64,000 nucleotides of DNA from Kappaphycus alvarezii (lineage: Eukaryota; Rhodophyta; Florideophyceae; Gigartinales; Solieriaceae). The notes beneath the pieces are model-generated. The model did no database searches. It was given only the letters and a program-made list of their open reading frames with translations, and was not told the origin of the DNA. This document shows, in pieces, positions 21,480 to 31,350 of this stretch. How positions within the stretch are numbered: the first letter of the stretch is position 1; every line of letters begins with the position of its first letter. The translations under genes were made by a program, and so were the position numbers. The DNA lies in the NCBI GenBank assembly GCA_002205965.3, contig NADL03000457.1, positions 186,001-250,000 on the forward strand, written 5' to 3'.

Positions 21480-22365
21480 GGGCAAAGGAGTTTTGGGAGG
21501 ATGAACTATGGAAGAGAGTGCCACATCCTAGCTGCCACGCCGACACGTCCACACGTCGCCGGATTCGAGGCTTGGCCTTCCGTAACACCGGTGCGGCGGC
21601 GTTCTTATGGGCCCACCCCACCACAGCGACGAGGGTGTCATCAGCACACTGGAGCATCGTACTGCGCAGGCACCTCGGTCTCCCAGTCTACACAGACTTG
21701 GTGCCATTGAAATGCCACCACTGCCAGCAGAACGTGGATGTCCGCGGTGACCATGCCGCCGACCGCTGCGTCTCAGAGTTTGGGCGCATTCACCGCCACA
21801 ACTCCGTTCGCAATGTGTTCGCGTGGCACATGTCCCGCGCCGCCGGCCTTGACTACGAGTTCGAAGCCGAGAATCTCCTCCCCGGGACGGACTATAGGCC
21901 CGCTGACATTCTCCTCGTGCATCCCCCCCGTGACACTGAAGGTGCCTACCAGACCGACCCATTGCATGTGACGTCGCCGTCACGTCTCCGTTCAAGCAGA
22001 CCTCCATCACCAAAGCGACGCAAGTCGCCGGTGGGGCTGCCGCCCTCATGCACCATCGCAGGATCCAGAACCTACAGCACAAGCTGTCAAGGCGCCTGGT
22101 CCCCCCCTCTCTGCCCTCCCGCGACCCAGGTTTCCGATTCCAACCTCTGGTTTTCGACTCCTTCGGTGCGCCTTCTCCAGATACCGCATTATTTATCGAA
22201 GAGTTTGTGCCACGTGTAGCCACGAAATGCCACACCTCGGACGCTACGATTCGCACACGCATCTACCAGCGTATCAGTTGCACTTGGTGGTCGTCGGTGG
22301 CTATGGCCATCATATCGCGGACCCCACTGCACGTGACCGATGTGGTCCATCCAGTTAGCTCTTAA
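21480..22365 (+). mobile_element. Type III LINE C-terminal fragment
   Basis: HWSIVLRRHLGLPVYTDL, a zinc motif CHHCQQNVDVRGDHAADRC, RIHRHNSVRNVF, then TDYRPADILLVHPPRD: the RPAD form of the restriction-like endonuclease core. After frame changes it continues FRFQPLVFDSFGAPSPDTAL and IRTRIYQRISCTWWSSVAMA, ending near 22,364. This 'PLVFDxFG...R..QRIS' block closes many RLE-LINE proteins. No RT is visible upstream, so the copy is 5'-truncated. It ends in a tail (GGTCCATCCAGTTAGCTCTT) that recurs at 23.1 kb. Confidence 0.8.
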
Positions 22366-23928
22366 CTGAATAGTCGGTCAGTCGGTGTACACTCAAGATA
22401 AGTAAAAAAGAGTAAAAGATTCTTCCTTCTTGAAAGAGTCCCGTTTACAGCAGGGCACAGTCATTGCTAGACTTGCAAATATGCTTTCGCTGCGATTGTC
22501 GGGCGGGAAAGCACGCCTCGAACAATACACGGCCATTGCTGTGTTGACAGTTCTACAACAAACGAGAAAACGCCATTGTACCGTCAACCTTTGCACCAAC
22601 ACTTTTTGCAAGCAATCAACCAGTGGTTACTGCATGGAATACTTTTCTATAGGGGCGAATGTGGGATGATTTCATATTTGAAAGATATGGTCGTTCTATG
22701 GTAATTCACTCGTTGATTCACGTTCAATCCAAAGCAACACTAAACACCAACGGCCGCGTTGAGAAACGCGGCAGCATGTGCGACGGGGAACGTTCGATAC
22801 CAAACGTGTTGATTGTTTGTCGCGGGTATGTACGCTGGTCGTACAACAGGATGATAAAATGGAGCACTCGGATATGTTCGGTGACGAGTTGTGGCACGGT
22901 TTGTGGACGAGGAGCTGAACCAATGTGCAAGTGCGATACGCCACTGTACACTTCACAGTACTGCACTGTAATCACCGCTGCGATGAACGGAGGGTCAAGT
23001 CCCACGTGAGAAAATAATGGGATTTGCTGTTATTTGCACAACGGCATGAGTGGACACGTGTTGACCGAATTGTGGGGGGTGGATGGTACTCAATCAAGTA
23101 AAGTTTCTTCAGAGGTACATCCGGTTAGATCTTAGCCGTATAGTTAGGACGTGCGCAGTCCTCAGATACTGAATGCATTAAACTTCTTTCCTACTGTACA
23201 TAGTCAAAACTACTCGATATCCCGCAACCCTTGGGAAATGCTGCACATGTCCGCGGAATCGGGTACTGTACCTTTGCGAGTCGTAAACAGGTGCTCTGTG
23301 CTCCTCTCTCAAGAGTGACGACGTGACTCTTCATATCTTCAACCCCATGCTTGTGTACTCGCGACTCCACTACGAGCCGATATTGCTCTACTCTGCAATG
23401 AGCAATGCATCCCCGAGCCATCGACCTTGTTCAACACGTCGTCATCATCCGCAGCGAATCGCACAGTTCTAGACTGTAACCAACCAGATTCCAACCCCAA
23501 CATCGATAAGAGCCAGATATCATCCACTCTTCCATACTCCATAAAACTCTCTCCTGCCCGGAAACGACTCGTTGCACCATCTCCGTGGATCATACGGCCC
23601 CTGTACCATTGTGAGCACAATCTCTATGGCAGAAATCAAGGCAGTCTGCATTCTTGTCGAACCAACTCGACACAGAAATTGCGATACGATACATGCAGCT
23701 CGCCGTACAACATCCTGCTCGACTGCAAACCTTCAAACACCTCTTGCCACCCTCCTACGACTACCTGCTCCCCTCACACCATTCCACACCAACATGTCAA
23801 ACAACTCATCACAAGCTCCGCCCTCCTCACCCCATTCCTTTATAACCCCTCTCACTCCGCCCAACAACACCTTGTCATCCGTCAACAAACTCTCCAACAC
23901 CAGTACAACAACCCGCAAAACTACCACA
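22366..23928. other. Intergenic; repeated LINE tail; upstream of secreted-protein gene
   Basis: GGTACATCCGGTTAGATCTT at about 23,112 resembles the type III tail at 22,341, suggesting a second, nearly empty copy. 23,430-23,928 is pyrimidine- and AC-rich plus-strand sequence, plausible as 5' leader and promoter of the gene starting at 23,929. The long overlapping open frames here lack any conserved motif and reflect low-complexity C-rich DNA. Confidence 0.35.
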
Positions 23929-24703
23929 ATGGCTCTCCCCACCCACTTTTCCTTCCTCCTCCTCCTTCTTCTCCTCCTCCTCCCGGTACCCAATCCCAAA
24001 ATTGCCCCTGCGTCTGCCGCGCCGCCTCCCGCGGTCTATCAAACCTCACATTCCAGTGCAACAGGCCAGTCTTTGTAAACCGCGGTTGCGCCATCCTCCC
24101 CTGCAACCTGGACAACCCCCGCTCCACCCCCGGTTTCCATTGCTGCAACCCCTCCCCCACCCCCACCCTCTCCTCCAGCCCCCACCACCCTGTCCCTGCG
24201 TCTGCAGGGTCGGGGCCAACCACGAGGCCGCCTCCAGACGCGACTGTGATCGCATCCCGTTTAGTACCCTCTGTCGTGTCACCAGTTGTACATTGAGTAC
24301 CGGGATGAGGAGGACTGGCTCTCATTGCTGTGATCAGGACTTGATGGAGGAGTTGTTGGAGGAGTCCGTGGAGCCGGAGGTTACCCTACCCGCGTCACTG
24401 CCCTGCCGTGTGTGTGTCGTAGAGGGAGCCTTAGATACCAAGCAAGTCGTGCAGAGTGTGGCAGAAGGGCGTTTGTTGGGAGATGTAAGCTTGGACCGTG
24501 TGTCCGTGGGCGTAGTGACCAAGGGGTGTGGTGCTGTTGAAGATTCTGATGGGGTTTTAGTGGAACGGAGTGCGATTCATAGGGAATTGCCTGCTGTGGA
24601 GTGGCAGTATTGGCTTTTGCTTTGTTGGTTGGGTTTATATTTTAGTTGGTTTGCGTTTAATTTTGTCTTGCCTTGGCAAGGAGTAAATTTAGGGTGTTTT
24701 TAA
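23929..24703 (+). CDS. Secreted protein with two tandem 8-cysteine domains
   Basis: ATG in a good context (ACAATGG) begins a clear signal peptide: MALPTHFSF, nine Leu, then PVPNPKIAPASA with a likely ASA|A cleavage. Two cysteine-rich repeats follow: CPCVCR...HCC at 24,003-24,146 and CPCVCR...HCC at 24,191-24,331. Their spacings are C-x-C-x-C-x13-C-x9-C-x4-C-x12-CC and C-x-C-x-C-x13-C-x8-C-x4-C-x12-CC. The C-terminal part is acidic (DLMEELLEESVEPE) and ends in a hydrophobic segment (WLLLCWLGLYFSWFAFNFVL), perhaps a membrane or GPI-type anchor. The signal peptide, repeat 1 and repeat 2 lie in three different frames, separated by C-rich runs, so small assembly errors, unseen introns or decay must be considered. 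The spacing does not fit CFEM or hydrophobin patterns, and I do not recognise the family. A cell-surface or secreted role is inferred from the signal peptide. Confidence 0.55.
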
Positions 24704-24789
24704 TCCATGAAAAATGTGGTCAGCTGTTCGCTCAGGGATGTCGTGATGTGTGCAAAAGCTTACAATGTAAAGGATTGGCGGGAAGCTGT

Positions 24790-25260
24790 CAAAACGCTAG
24801 AAAAATGGCTGGAAGCAAGCCAACAGGCACGCCGCATTGGACATCGCTGCCGCTGCGGCATGACGCTGTGTTAAGACTTGCTTGACCCTTGCGTAGGTCT
24901 CCCTTGCCTTCGTAGCGACGTTGCGTGCGACGTCCGTTAGCAACGCGTGGGCGTCCGGGTGCCATCTTCCGAGGGTAGAAATGGGGACGGGGACCAGCCT
25001 ACTTCAAGTAGCTTGTCGCGGTGTTTTGAGTAATGACACTGTCTCGGCATGCGGATTACTTCTTTGAGAGATTTCTTTGAGTGCGGGAGAGACCCCAACC
25101 TTGGATGATAATATATGTTTTGGAACGTCGGGGGGACACCTAGGACGAATTTTACCATGCGGTACTTCCCCAGCAACTGTGATCGGTAAACATCGCGAAT
25201 AGATTGGTGCCTTTCATTGCGCCATGCGCTGTTGATGAAACGCATTTGCACTATATGCCC
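24790..25260 (-). mobile_element. Type I LINE 3' end, diverged
   Basis: 24,790-25,020 (minus) encodes STLGRWHPDAHALLTDVA, then RNVATKARETYARVKQVL and AACLL. Upstream, 24,937-25,251, an open minus-strand frame (FINSAWRNERHQSIRDVYRS, LLGKYRMVKFVLGVPPTFQN) precedes it and does not match the usual LINE sequence at this position. It may be foreign sequence or a different subfamily. Confidence 0.6.
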
Positions 25261-25274
25261 TCCATTCTAATTTG

Positions 25275-26010
25275 GGGGAAAGGTTTGGGTGTTTTACTCT
25301 TGGAAGATACATCCGATCTGTCCCATGGTTTTCCAGACAACAATCACAATCGACTCAAAAGTGTATACTGACACAGTAATGGGGAAGGAACTACGCTCCC
25401 TAAAATGCTACCTTCAGGTCAGCCATCAAGCAGGCCGCATTGGACTTGACGGCTGCTGCTGCGTGCCTTTGCATCAAAACCCCCCGAACCTTTCCGTACG
25501 TCTCCAATGCCCTCACGGCCACGTTCCTTGCCACATCATTTAGCACTTCACATGCATCCGGGTGCCACCCTCCAAGAGTGGAGATTGGCACAGGCACGAG
25601 CCTACCCCCGGTGGAGATCGCGATAAAGGATTGATATCTTTTCTGCTTTGCATTTCGCGCCGCATTAAGAAAGGACACCGGGTTGAAGGCCCTCACTCTC
25701 CTGTTGGAGGGAGCGAGGGGATTCACGGGGGTAACATGAAAAAGTCGGTCCCTCCGCTGCTTCCCATTGCCTGGATGCCAGGTCTCGTGCGCTGGAGACC
25801 ATGGCGTGGCTCTACGACAGAATGACGAGCAGCTCTTCCCAGGTCTTTTGCGAGAAGGTTTACTTGGCGATCATGTCGGTTGATCCTGTGGGCCCCATGC
25901 AAGCAGTGCATGAGATGATCGCCATGTGCATCGAGTGTTTCCGGGCAATTCCTTCTTGGGCATGGCGTGCCAGGGTGAAAAAGTGGACTTGACAGTAGCA
26001 TTGAAGCCAC
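25275..26010 (-). mobile_element. Type I LINE (subfamily A) 3' end with full tail
   Basis: Minus strand: zinc motif CPRRNCPETLDAHGDHLMHC, RINRHDRQVNLLAKDLGRAA, then RPGIQAMGSSGGTDFF (endonuclease core), NPLAPSNRRVRAFNPVSFLN and VPVPISTLGGWHPDACEVLN, down to NAACLMADLKVAF and stop near 25,400. The 3' tail continues to 25,275, ending GTAAAACACCCAAACCTTTC on the minus strand. This copy links the dispersed tails elsewhere in the window to the LINE. One frame change lies between the two halves. Confidence 0.85.
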
Positions 26011-26289
26011 AAAGAAAGAAAGGGCTCACGATGTCGGTGAGCGTGTCCTTACAGCCGGTGTCCTTACAGCCGGTGTCTGGCTGTGTTTCTGAGAGAATAA
26101 AAATAGACTCAAGGTTTCTGTGAGCGTGTCTTTACAACCGGCGTCTGGTTGGGTCTCTGATGTCTCTTGTGTTTTTCTGTCTTCGGACCAAACCAAACAA
26201 ATAAGAATACTTCAGTACTTGCAACAAGTAGAGGCTGTAGCACTGTGAACGGCTACTAATGACTAAACATAGTTCTAACAATATAATTC
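26011..26289. repeat. Short direct repeats beside a LINE
   Basis: GTGAGCGTGTCCTTACAGCC and GTGAGCGTGTCTTTACAACC, each followed by GG(T/C)GTCTGG, lie at about 26,037 and 26,122. Between them TGTCCTTACAGCCGG is itself doubled. No gene. Confidence 0.5.
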
Positions 26290-26906
26290 ACGTGGTATGA
26301 CCCAAGGAACGTTCTATGTGGTGGTAAATCTTTATTGGTTGTACAATGTCGCACAGAAGCGTGCGGAGGGTATTCATAAATTAACTACGGGTGCGGGCGG
26401 CGGGTAGAAATCTGTCGCGCCTGCATTATTTGGAGACTAAATGCAAAACGGGTAACGAAGTCGCGGAGCTCCTGTTGAGGGGAGGAACCGCGACGGGAAG
26501 CAGCGGAAGAAGAAAGGCGGCGGAAAAAACCCTTGCCGTCGTCGCCCAAGGCGCCATAGATATCAATCCCGACGGGGGAGAGGAGTATATCGTTTTGGTT
26601 GCAGTAAGTGCCGTAATGACGATGTTTCTCGCGCTCTGCCAGTGTTGCGGCAGCGCCTGCGGTAACCGTACTTGGCGAAATGTGGCGGCGTGCGGAGGGG
26701 TGGGCAACAGTAACGTCGACGGCGATATCGGTACTGTGAAGCCCGTATGCAGTGGGTATGTAAATGTCCATTCGTAGCGCGGGGGACTCCGAATGCCCAG
26801 ATGGGTTGGGAAACTGGTAGAGGAGCGGATGCTCGACGAGAGCGAACGTCCTATACGGTAGTGTATCAACTGTCTGGGGATGAGCACTTGTTGCTGCATG
26901 AATCAA
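26290..26906 (-). mobile_element. Type II LINE endonuclease 3' end
   Basis: RMDIYIPTAYGLHSTDIAV, then DVTVAHP (endonuclease core), EREKHRHYGTYCNQNDILLS, YGALGDDGKGFFRRLSSSAA and SPQQELRDFVTRFAFSLQIM, ending about 26,385. The 3' untranslated end has AATAAAGATTTACCACC near 26,320, a possible polyadenylation signal. The match to 16.9-17.35 kb is strong, but the C-terminus here is about 25 codons longer. Confidence 0.8.
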
Positions 26907-27079
26907 AACAGGGAAGTGCTAGGTAGCACAGTAATCGAAGCATCCACAATACAATGGTGACTCAGTGGAGTAACCACCTGTTGACATAATAGGAACACGC
27001 AATTTCGGTACCAGCACAACCAAAAGCGTGCTTTGAAATGTTGCCTTAATTGTCAACACTTAGGTGAAATTTGATTTCT

Positions 27080-28470
27080 CATAGGTCAACTTTCACAGCC
27101 ACATCGAGAATTCTCGATGTTCAACGCTTGTCTGTGGTCCGGGGCATGGGGACAATACACCCATCCTTAACTCCAGGGAGGGCCATAGACGCGCGAAACG
27201 CCTGCCTCCCCGAATCCTCAAGAGGAATTCGTTCTTGCACTGCTTCATGGATTACGTCCGTTAGCGTCTTTTGCGATGCTGTTTTTTGTGAGCAAATTAC
27301 ACTGAACGGGATAATCCTAGACGGCAGGCAAGAGGTCGACCACCTCCGATGGGCGTCTGCAGCTGCTTCGTATGTTCTCAGTTCCTTAATAGGAGTGGGG
27401 AGTGAGGTCTTGCAAAGCTTGCTAGATGATGAGCTAGAAGCCAAGAATGCCGCAGCCGCGATGTTCTTCGCTGAGATGAGTCCGATCCCAAGAGATTGTT
27501 TTTTCTTGTCCTTGGGTTTTACTGGCAGCTAGAGTTTTCGGGATACTTCCGAGTCCAGTACTCCCCCTGCCAATTTTCGAACACAGTCTTCCATCATCCT
27601 GTTGAACTCTCCCGCTCCTTCTCCAGTGCAAGACGGGGGCACTACGCGCAACAAATGACCTACTTTGCAGACGCCAAAATAGTTACGCAGTAGCTGGAAC
27701 GCCACTTGCCTATTTTCAAGGTCAGCAATGGTCTCGAGGAATGGTCTGAGAGATCAGACATGGTTCGTAAAGGACCGTGTGGTGTATTCCTTCGTACCGA
27801 CGGGGGCATTCGGGACGGAAGTACCCTCGCTGTACTCTTGCTTAATCCCGTCTGGGTAGAGACTCTGTACTGGCCCTGGAGGGGCTGTAGGCCACCAGAC
27901 AGTGCACTTCGGCAGCGACAAGTGCAGTCCTCGGCTTTCAGCATCCACGGAGCGAAGAACTTCGCTGGATTTGACGAGTTGGTCGTGGCGCCCGATAATG
28001 TACCCGTCATCGTGGTACCACAGTTGAAGTAACAACTTTGCCAAATCTCTGTTCTCCCCTTCCTCTAAACTTTTTGTACGGTTTGGGTGTTTTACTGTTG
28101 GAAGATATTTCCGACCTATCCCATGGTTTTCCAGACAACCGCAATCGACTCAAAAAGGGTATACCTACAGCGTAATGGGGAAGAAACTACGCTTCCTAAA
28201 ATGCTTCCTCTAAACTGAAGAGTTCTTTTATTTTGAGGATAATAGAGTGCAGCACCAGGTCGAAAAGGAGGCCTCCAAGGTTGTCTCCCTGTTGGGTCCC
28301 GCAGACGCTTCTTATGGCGTGACTACCTATCCACAGGAATGCGGGTTCGTTTGCATAGCAATATGAGACCCAAGGCTGTAACTCTGGGAATAGTTCTCTT
28401 ACCGCGGTCCGAAAAGCGGGTTTGCTGCACATATTAAAAGCATTCTTGAGATCGACCGTCAATAGTGTTA
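27080..28470 (-). mobile_element. Type I LINE RT fragment (YHDD), split by a tail insertion
   Basis: Minus strand: MTVDLKNAFNMCSKPAFRTA (RT motif A), VCGTQQGDNLGGLLFDLVLH (motif B) at 28,462-28,217, then after the insertion LWYHDDGYIIGRHDQLVKSS (motif C), RGLHLSLPKCTVWWPTAPPG and LYPDGIKQEYSEGTSVPNAP, and at 27,121-27,444 DAHRRWSTSCLPSRIIPFSV. With 13.8-14.9 kb it shows that YHDD is inherited in this family. Several frame changes. Confidence 0.85.
28072..28204 (-). mobile_element. Type I LINE tail inserted with a 12-bp target duplication
   Basis: A 133-bp severely 5'-truncated insertion consisting almost only of the type I 3' tail (plus strand GGTTTGGGTGTTTTACTGTT...). It is flanked by TTCCTCTAAACT at 28,060-28,071 and again at 28,205-28,216, a clean 12-bp target-site duplication inside the RT of an older relative. 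Confidence 0.85.
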
Positions 28471-28479
28471 GAGTTAGGT

Positions 28480-29335
28480 TGTAAGTGCCCTTTACAAAGA
28501 CGAATGTCCACGCATGTTTACAGAATTACTTTCATGCCTGTATTATTCTTTTGAAGGACAACCTTGTAAGAAACTTCACCTTCAAAGCTATGACAATGTT
28601 TATGGAAAGTGTGACGAGTACGAATCCCACTGCGTGGTGTAGAACCATGCTCATGCTGTGAGCCGCATGACATTTGTACGGCAACCGCACCAAGTCACGA
28701 GACAATCCGAGGACTAAGTGCTGAACATTGACTACCTACAATTAGTTTGATGAGTATATAAGGTCTAGAGTTGTAGTAGAAGCGTTAAATAATAAAAAGC
28801 AACAACTTGAGTCCTGAGATAACCACTGCAAAAACTGATAGCCTATATGCTGGGTCACTGCCGTACTCCTGAACGATTTGTCGGATTCTGTGCACGACTG
28901 TGTCGGTACCCGACTATGTGGCCATACCTACTTGCAGAGGTTGGAGGTAGTCGGCCACCTTCTGGGACACTCGCTTCATTAAGCAGCTACCGACCAACCT
29001 GCGCAGCGTCTCCCCAATGGCGATTGGCCTAGGCGACATGTCTTTCTTCGCCAACGTAGTTAGTGGGTCACCAGCGATCCAACGAGCGAGAACGGCTGGT
29101 GCTTTTCCAGTTGCTAAAACATTAACAAGTCCCGCGGTAATTTTGCTAGTAAATAGGACTTTCCATTACCGGTAACCCTCTAAGTTATTCCAGGCCCCAT
29201 TCAACCACATAAAGATGTTAAAGCATCAAAAAGTTTTCCCTCGTTAAAGTCCTGCCAAAATCTGTCGAAAATAGAGAAATCGAGAACTTCTCGAGGGCGA
29301 CATCAACTGCTTTGAGTAAAATATACACTTCACTT
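28480..29335. other. Unrecognised; possible LTR-like promoter
   Basis: GAGTATATAAGGTCTAGAG near 28,750, followed by an AATAATAAAA run, looks like an LTR TATA box and poly(A) region, but no ends can be fixed. No coding motifs were recognised to 29,335. Confidence 0.3.
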
Positions 29336-31245
29336 TCAAAATGTTGTAGAGCCATGCCATGGTCTCCACTGTACGAGACCCGACATCCAGGCAATGGGAA
29401 ACAGCGAAGGGACCGACTTTTTTGATGTTACCTTCGTGAATCCCCTCGCTTCCTCCAACAGGAGAGTGAGGACTTCCAACCCAATGTCCTTCTCGAATGC
29501 GGCGCGAAATGAAAAGCAGAGAATATCAATCTTTTCGATGTGCGCAAAAATTGCACACGAAAAAAAACTAGAAGAGGACCAAATTTGGATACACTATCGG
29601 ATTTGCAAGATATTTTTTACAGTTCCTGAATTTGAAAGATATCTTTAATTTGGATGAGTGTGGCAAATTCAAGGGTTGATTTTTTATTTTAAGACACAGT
29701 GTCATTAATAGATGTCATTACTGTACACGTCCAAGGTCGACATACTTTTCGAAGACGTCACAGTATCTAAACTTCGAAGTCGATGTCGTTGAGGCAACCC
29801 CCCGCCATAAACTACCCCATCGGCTCACCCCTTCTTTGGCCCTTAACATGACCAACCTCCGTCCTTCCCTCACTATTTCCAAGTCATCCCGGGCCGTCGT
29901 CCACTCAACGCTCTGGCCCTGATGGCAAATGGTCCAACCGACTACGATGATTACTGTAGAAGATTGGACAGGGAACGCATTCGGGAGTGGGTCCGCCGTA
30001 ACTGCTTTTAGCAGGCAGAAGAGGCAGGAAGGCAGAGAAGGAGGAGGAGGCGGAGGAAGAGGAGGATGAAGAGGAGGGCTCGGTGGACCCGTGGGAGCTA
30101 CTAGTGAACAACGGTGGAGGGGATCCCATGGAGAACGAAGCGGATACTGAGGGAGCAATTTTGATCTATGACTCTTCTGAAGAAGATGAAGAGAGGGGTG
30201 AAGAGGAGGATGAATGGGATGAGGGGGGGGAGACATGAAAAGTGCTGGAATAGTGGAGAAGGGGCCGGAAAATATGGACCAGGTGGTCTCGACTCTGGAA
30301 CCGGATGGGGGCGTCTTCCGAGGTCTAGATATTTCGCAGGAGGCAATGGAGAATTCTAAGCCGTTCGTGGATATCTGTGGGGACTGTTTGGGTGGAATGA
30401 AAATTTTGGGAACTGTTTGGATCTGATATAGAGGACTAAGATACTAAGGAGGAAATCTAGATATTTATCCTGACAGTATCTGCTGTTAGTCTTTCTCATT
30501 CTCAAGATTCCATTTGATACGTTTTATGGTTCTTAGTATGTTTCTTTGAGACTTTAGGGTTAGACAAAAAGTCCATATAAGCTGAGTAAACTGCTTCCTC
30601 TTGTGGAGGTCAAGCAAGTTGGCAGACAACTTCAAGTCAAGTCCCGAGTAGTAGAAAGTTGAGAGTCAACTTCAGACCCACGAAAATTTTTCCTACGCTG
30701 GTCACAGAGCATCACTGGTAGACCCTGCCCCTTCCATATATGCTCGTAGCCCTCTCAACTGTCTTTCTTATCCACTCATTTTCGTTCGTTCAACTATACC
30801 ACAGTAGCACTTTTGTCGCTTGCAACACCTCCTTCTTGGGGTTGTTGGTTCTGAATATCTCTTCTCCCGACGATTTACACCTACCTTTTATCGCGATCTC
30901 CACCAGAGGTAGGCTCGTGCCTGTGTTAATCTCCATTCTTGGAGGGTTGCACCCGGATGCATGTGCAGTGCTAAATGAAGTGGCAAGTAACGTGGCCGTG
31001 AGGGCATTGGAGACGTACCGAAAGGTTCGGGTGGTTCTGATGCAAAGGAACGCTGCAGCAGCCGTCATGTCCAATGCGGCCTGCTTGATGGCTGGCATGA
31101 AGGTAGCTTTTTAGGGAGCACAGTTACTTTCCCATTACTGTGTCGGCATACACTTTTTGAGTCGATTGTGGTTGTCTGGAAAACCATGGGATAGACAGGA
31201 TATATCTTCCAAGAGTAAAACACCCAAGCTTTTTCCCCTTACAAA
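29336..31245 (+). mobile_element. Type I LINE (subfamily A), split by a solo LTR
   Basis: The left part, 29,336-29,535, encodes RPDIQAMGNSEGTDFFDVTF and VNPLASSNRRVRTSNPMSFS. The right part, 30,885-31,115, encodes AISTRGRLVPVLISILGGLH, VLNEVASNVAVRALETYRKV and NAACLMAGMKVAF. The tail follows to 31,240. The LTR at 29,536-30,884 lies between them, with CTTTT on both sides; without it the LINE sequence runs on directly. Confidence 0.9.
29536..30884 (+). mobile_element. Solo Gypsy LTR with acidic reading frame, CTTTT duplication
   Basis: The start (CGATGTGCGCAAAAATTGCA) and first 180 bases match the young Gypsy LTR (TGATGTGCACAAATTCGCAC), as does the right third from ATCTAGATATTTATCCTGAC on, including AAAAAGTCCATATAAGCTGA and CTCTTCTCCCGACGATTTAC. 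Between 29,800 and 30,430 it carries the LTR-borne protein: NGPTDYDDYCRRLDRERIRE, a long Glu-rich stretch, QVVSTLEPDGGVFRGLDISQ and FVDICGDCLGGMKIL. The protein region has several breaks. A solo LTR is the usual trace of recombination between two LTRs. Target duplication CTTTT (29,531-29,535 and 30,885-30,889). Confidence 0.9.
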
Positions 31246-31350
31246 CGCTGTGTCGGCACAACTGTTTGAGTCGATTGTAGTTGTCTGGAAAACTTTAGGG
31301 AAGATCGAACATATCAACAACAGTAAGAACACCCGAATCCTCCCTCCTTG
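31246..31350 (+). mobile_element. Second, adjacent type I LINE tail
   Basis: TGTGTCGGCACAACTGTTTG, AGTCGATTGTAGTTGTCTGG and AACACCCGAATCC repeat the tail that ends at 31,240, more diverged. Both are followed by (C/T)TTxCAAACGCTG. It is either a tandem tail duplication or an insertion next to an older tail. Confidence 0.7.

Noticed and set aside
23427-24298. A 289-codon frame covering the first cysteine repeat as a single gene
   Set aside because: Its N-terminal two thirds is low-complexity Pro/Ser/His sequence without a signal peptide. The leader starting at 23,929 in another frame is a far better start.
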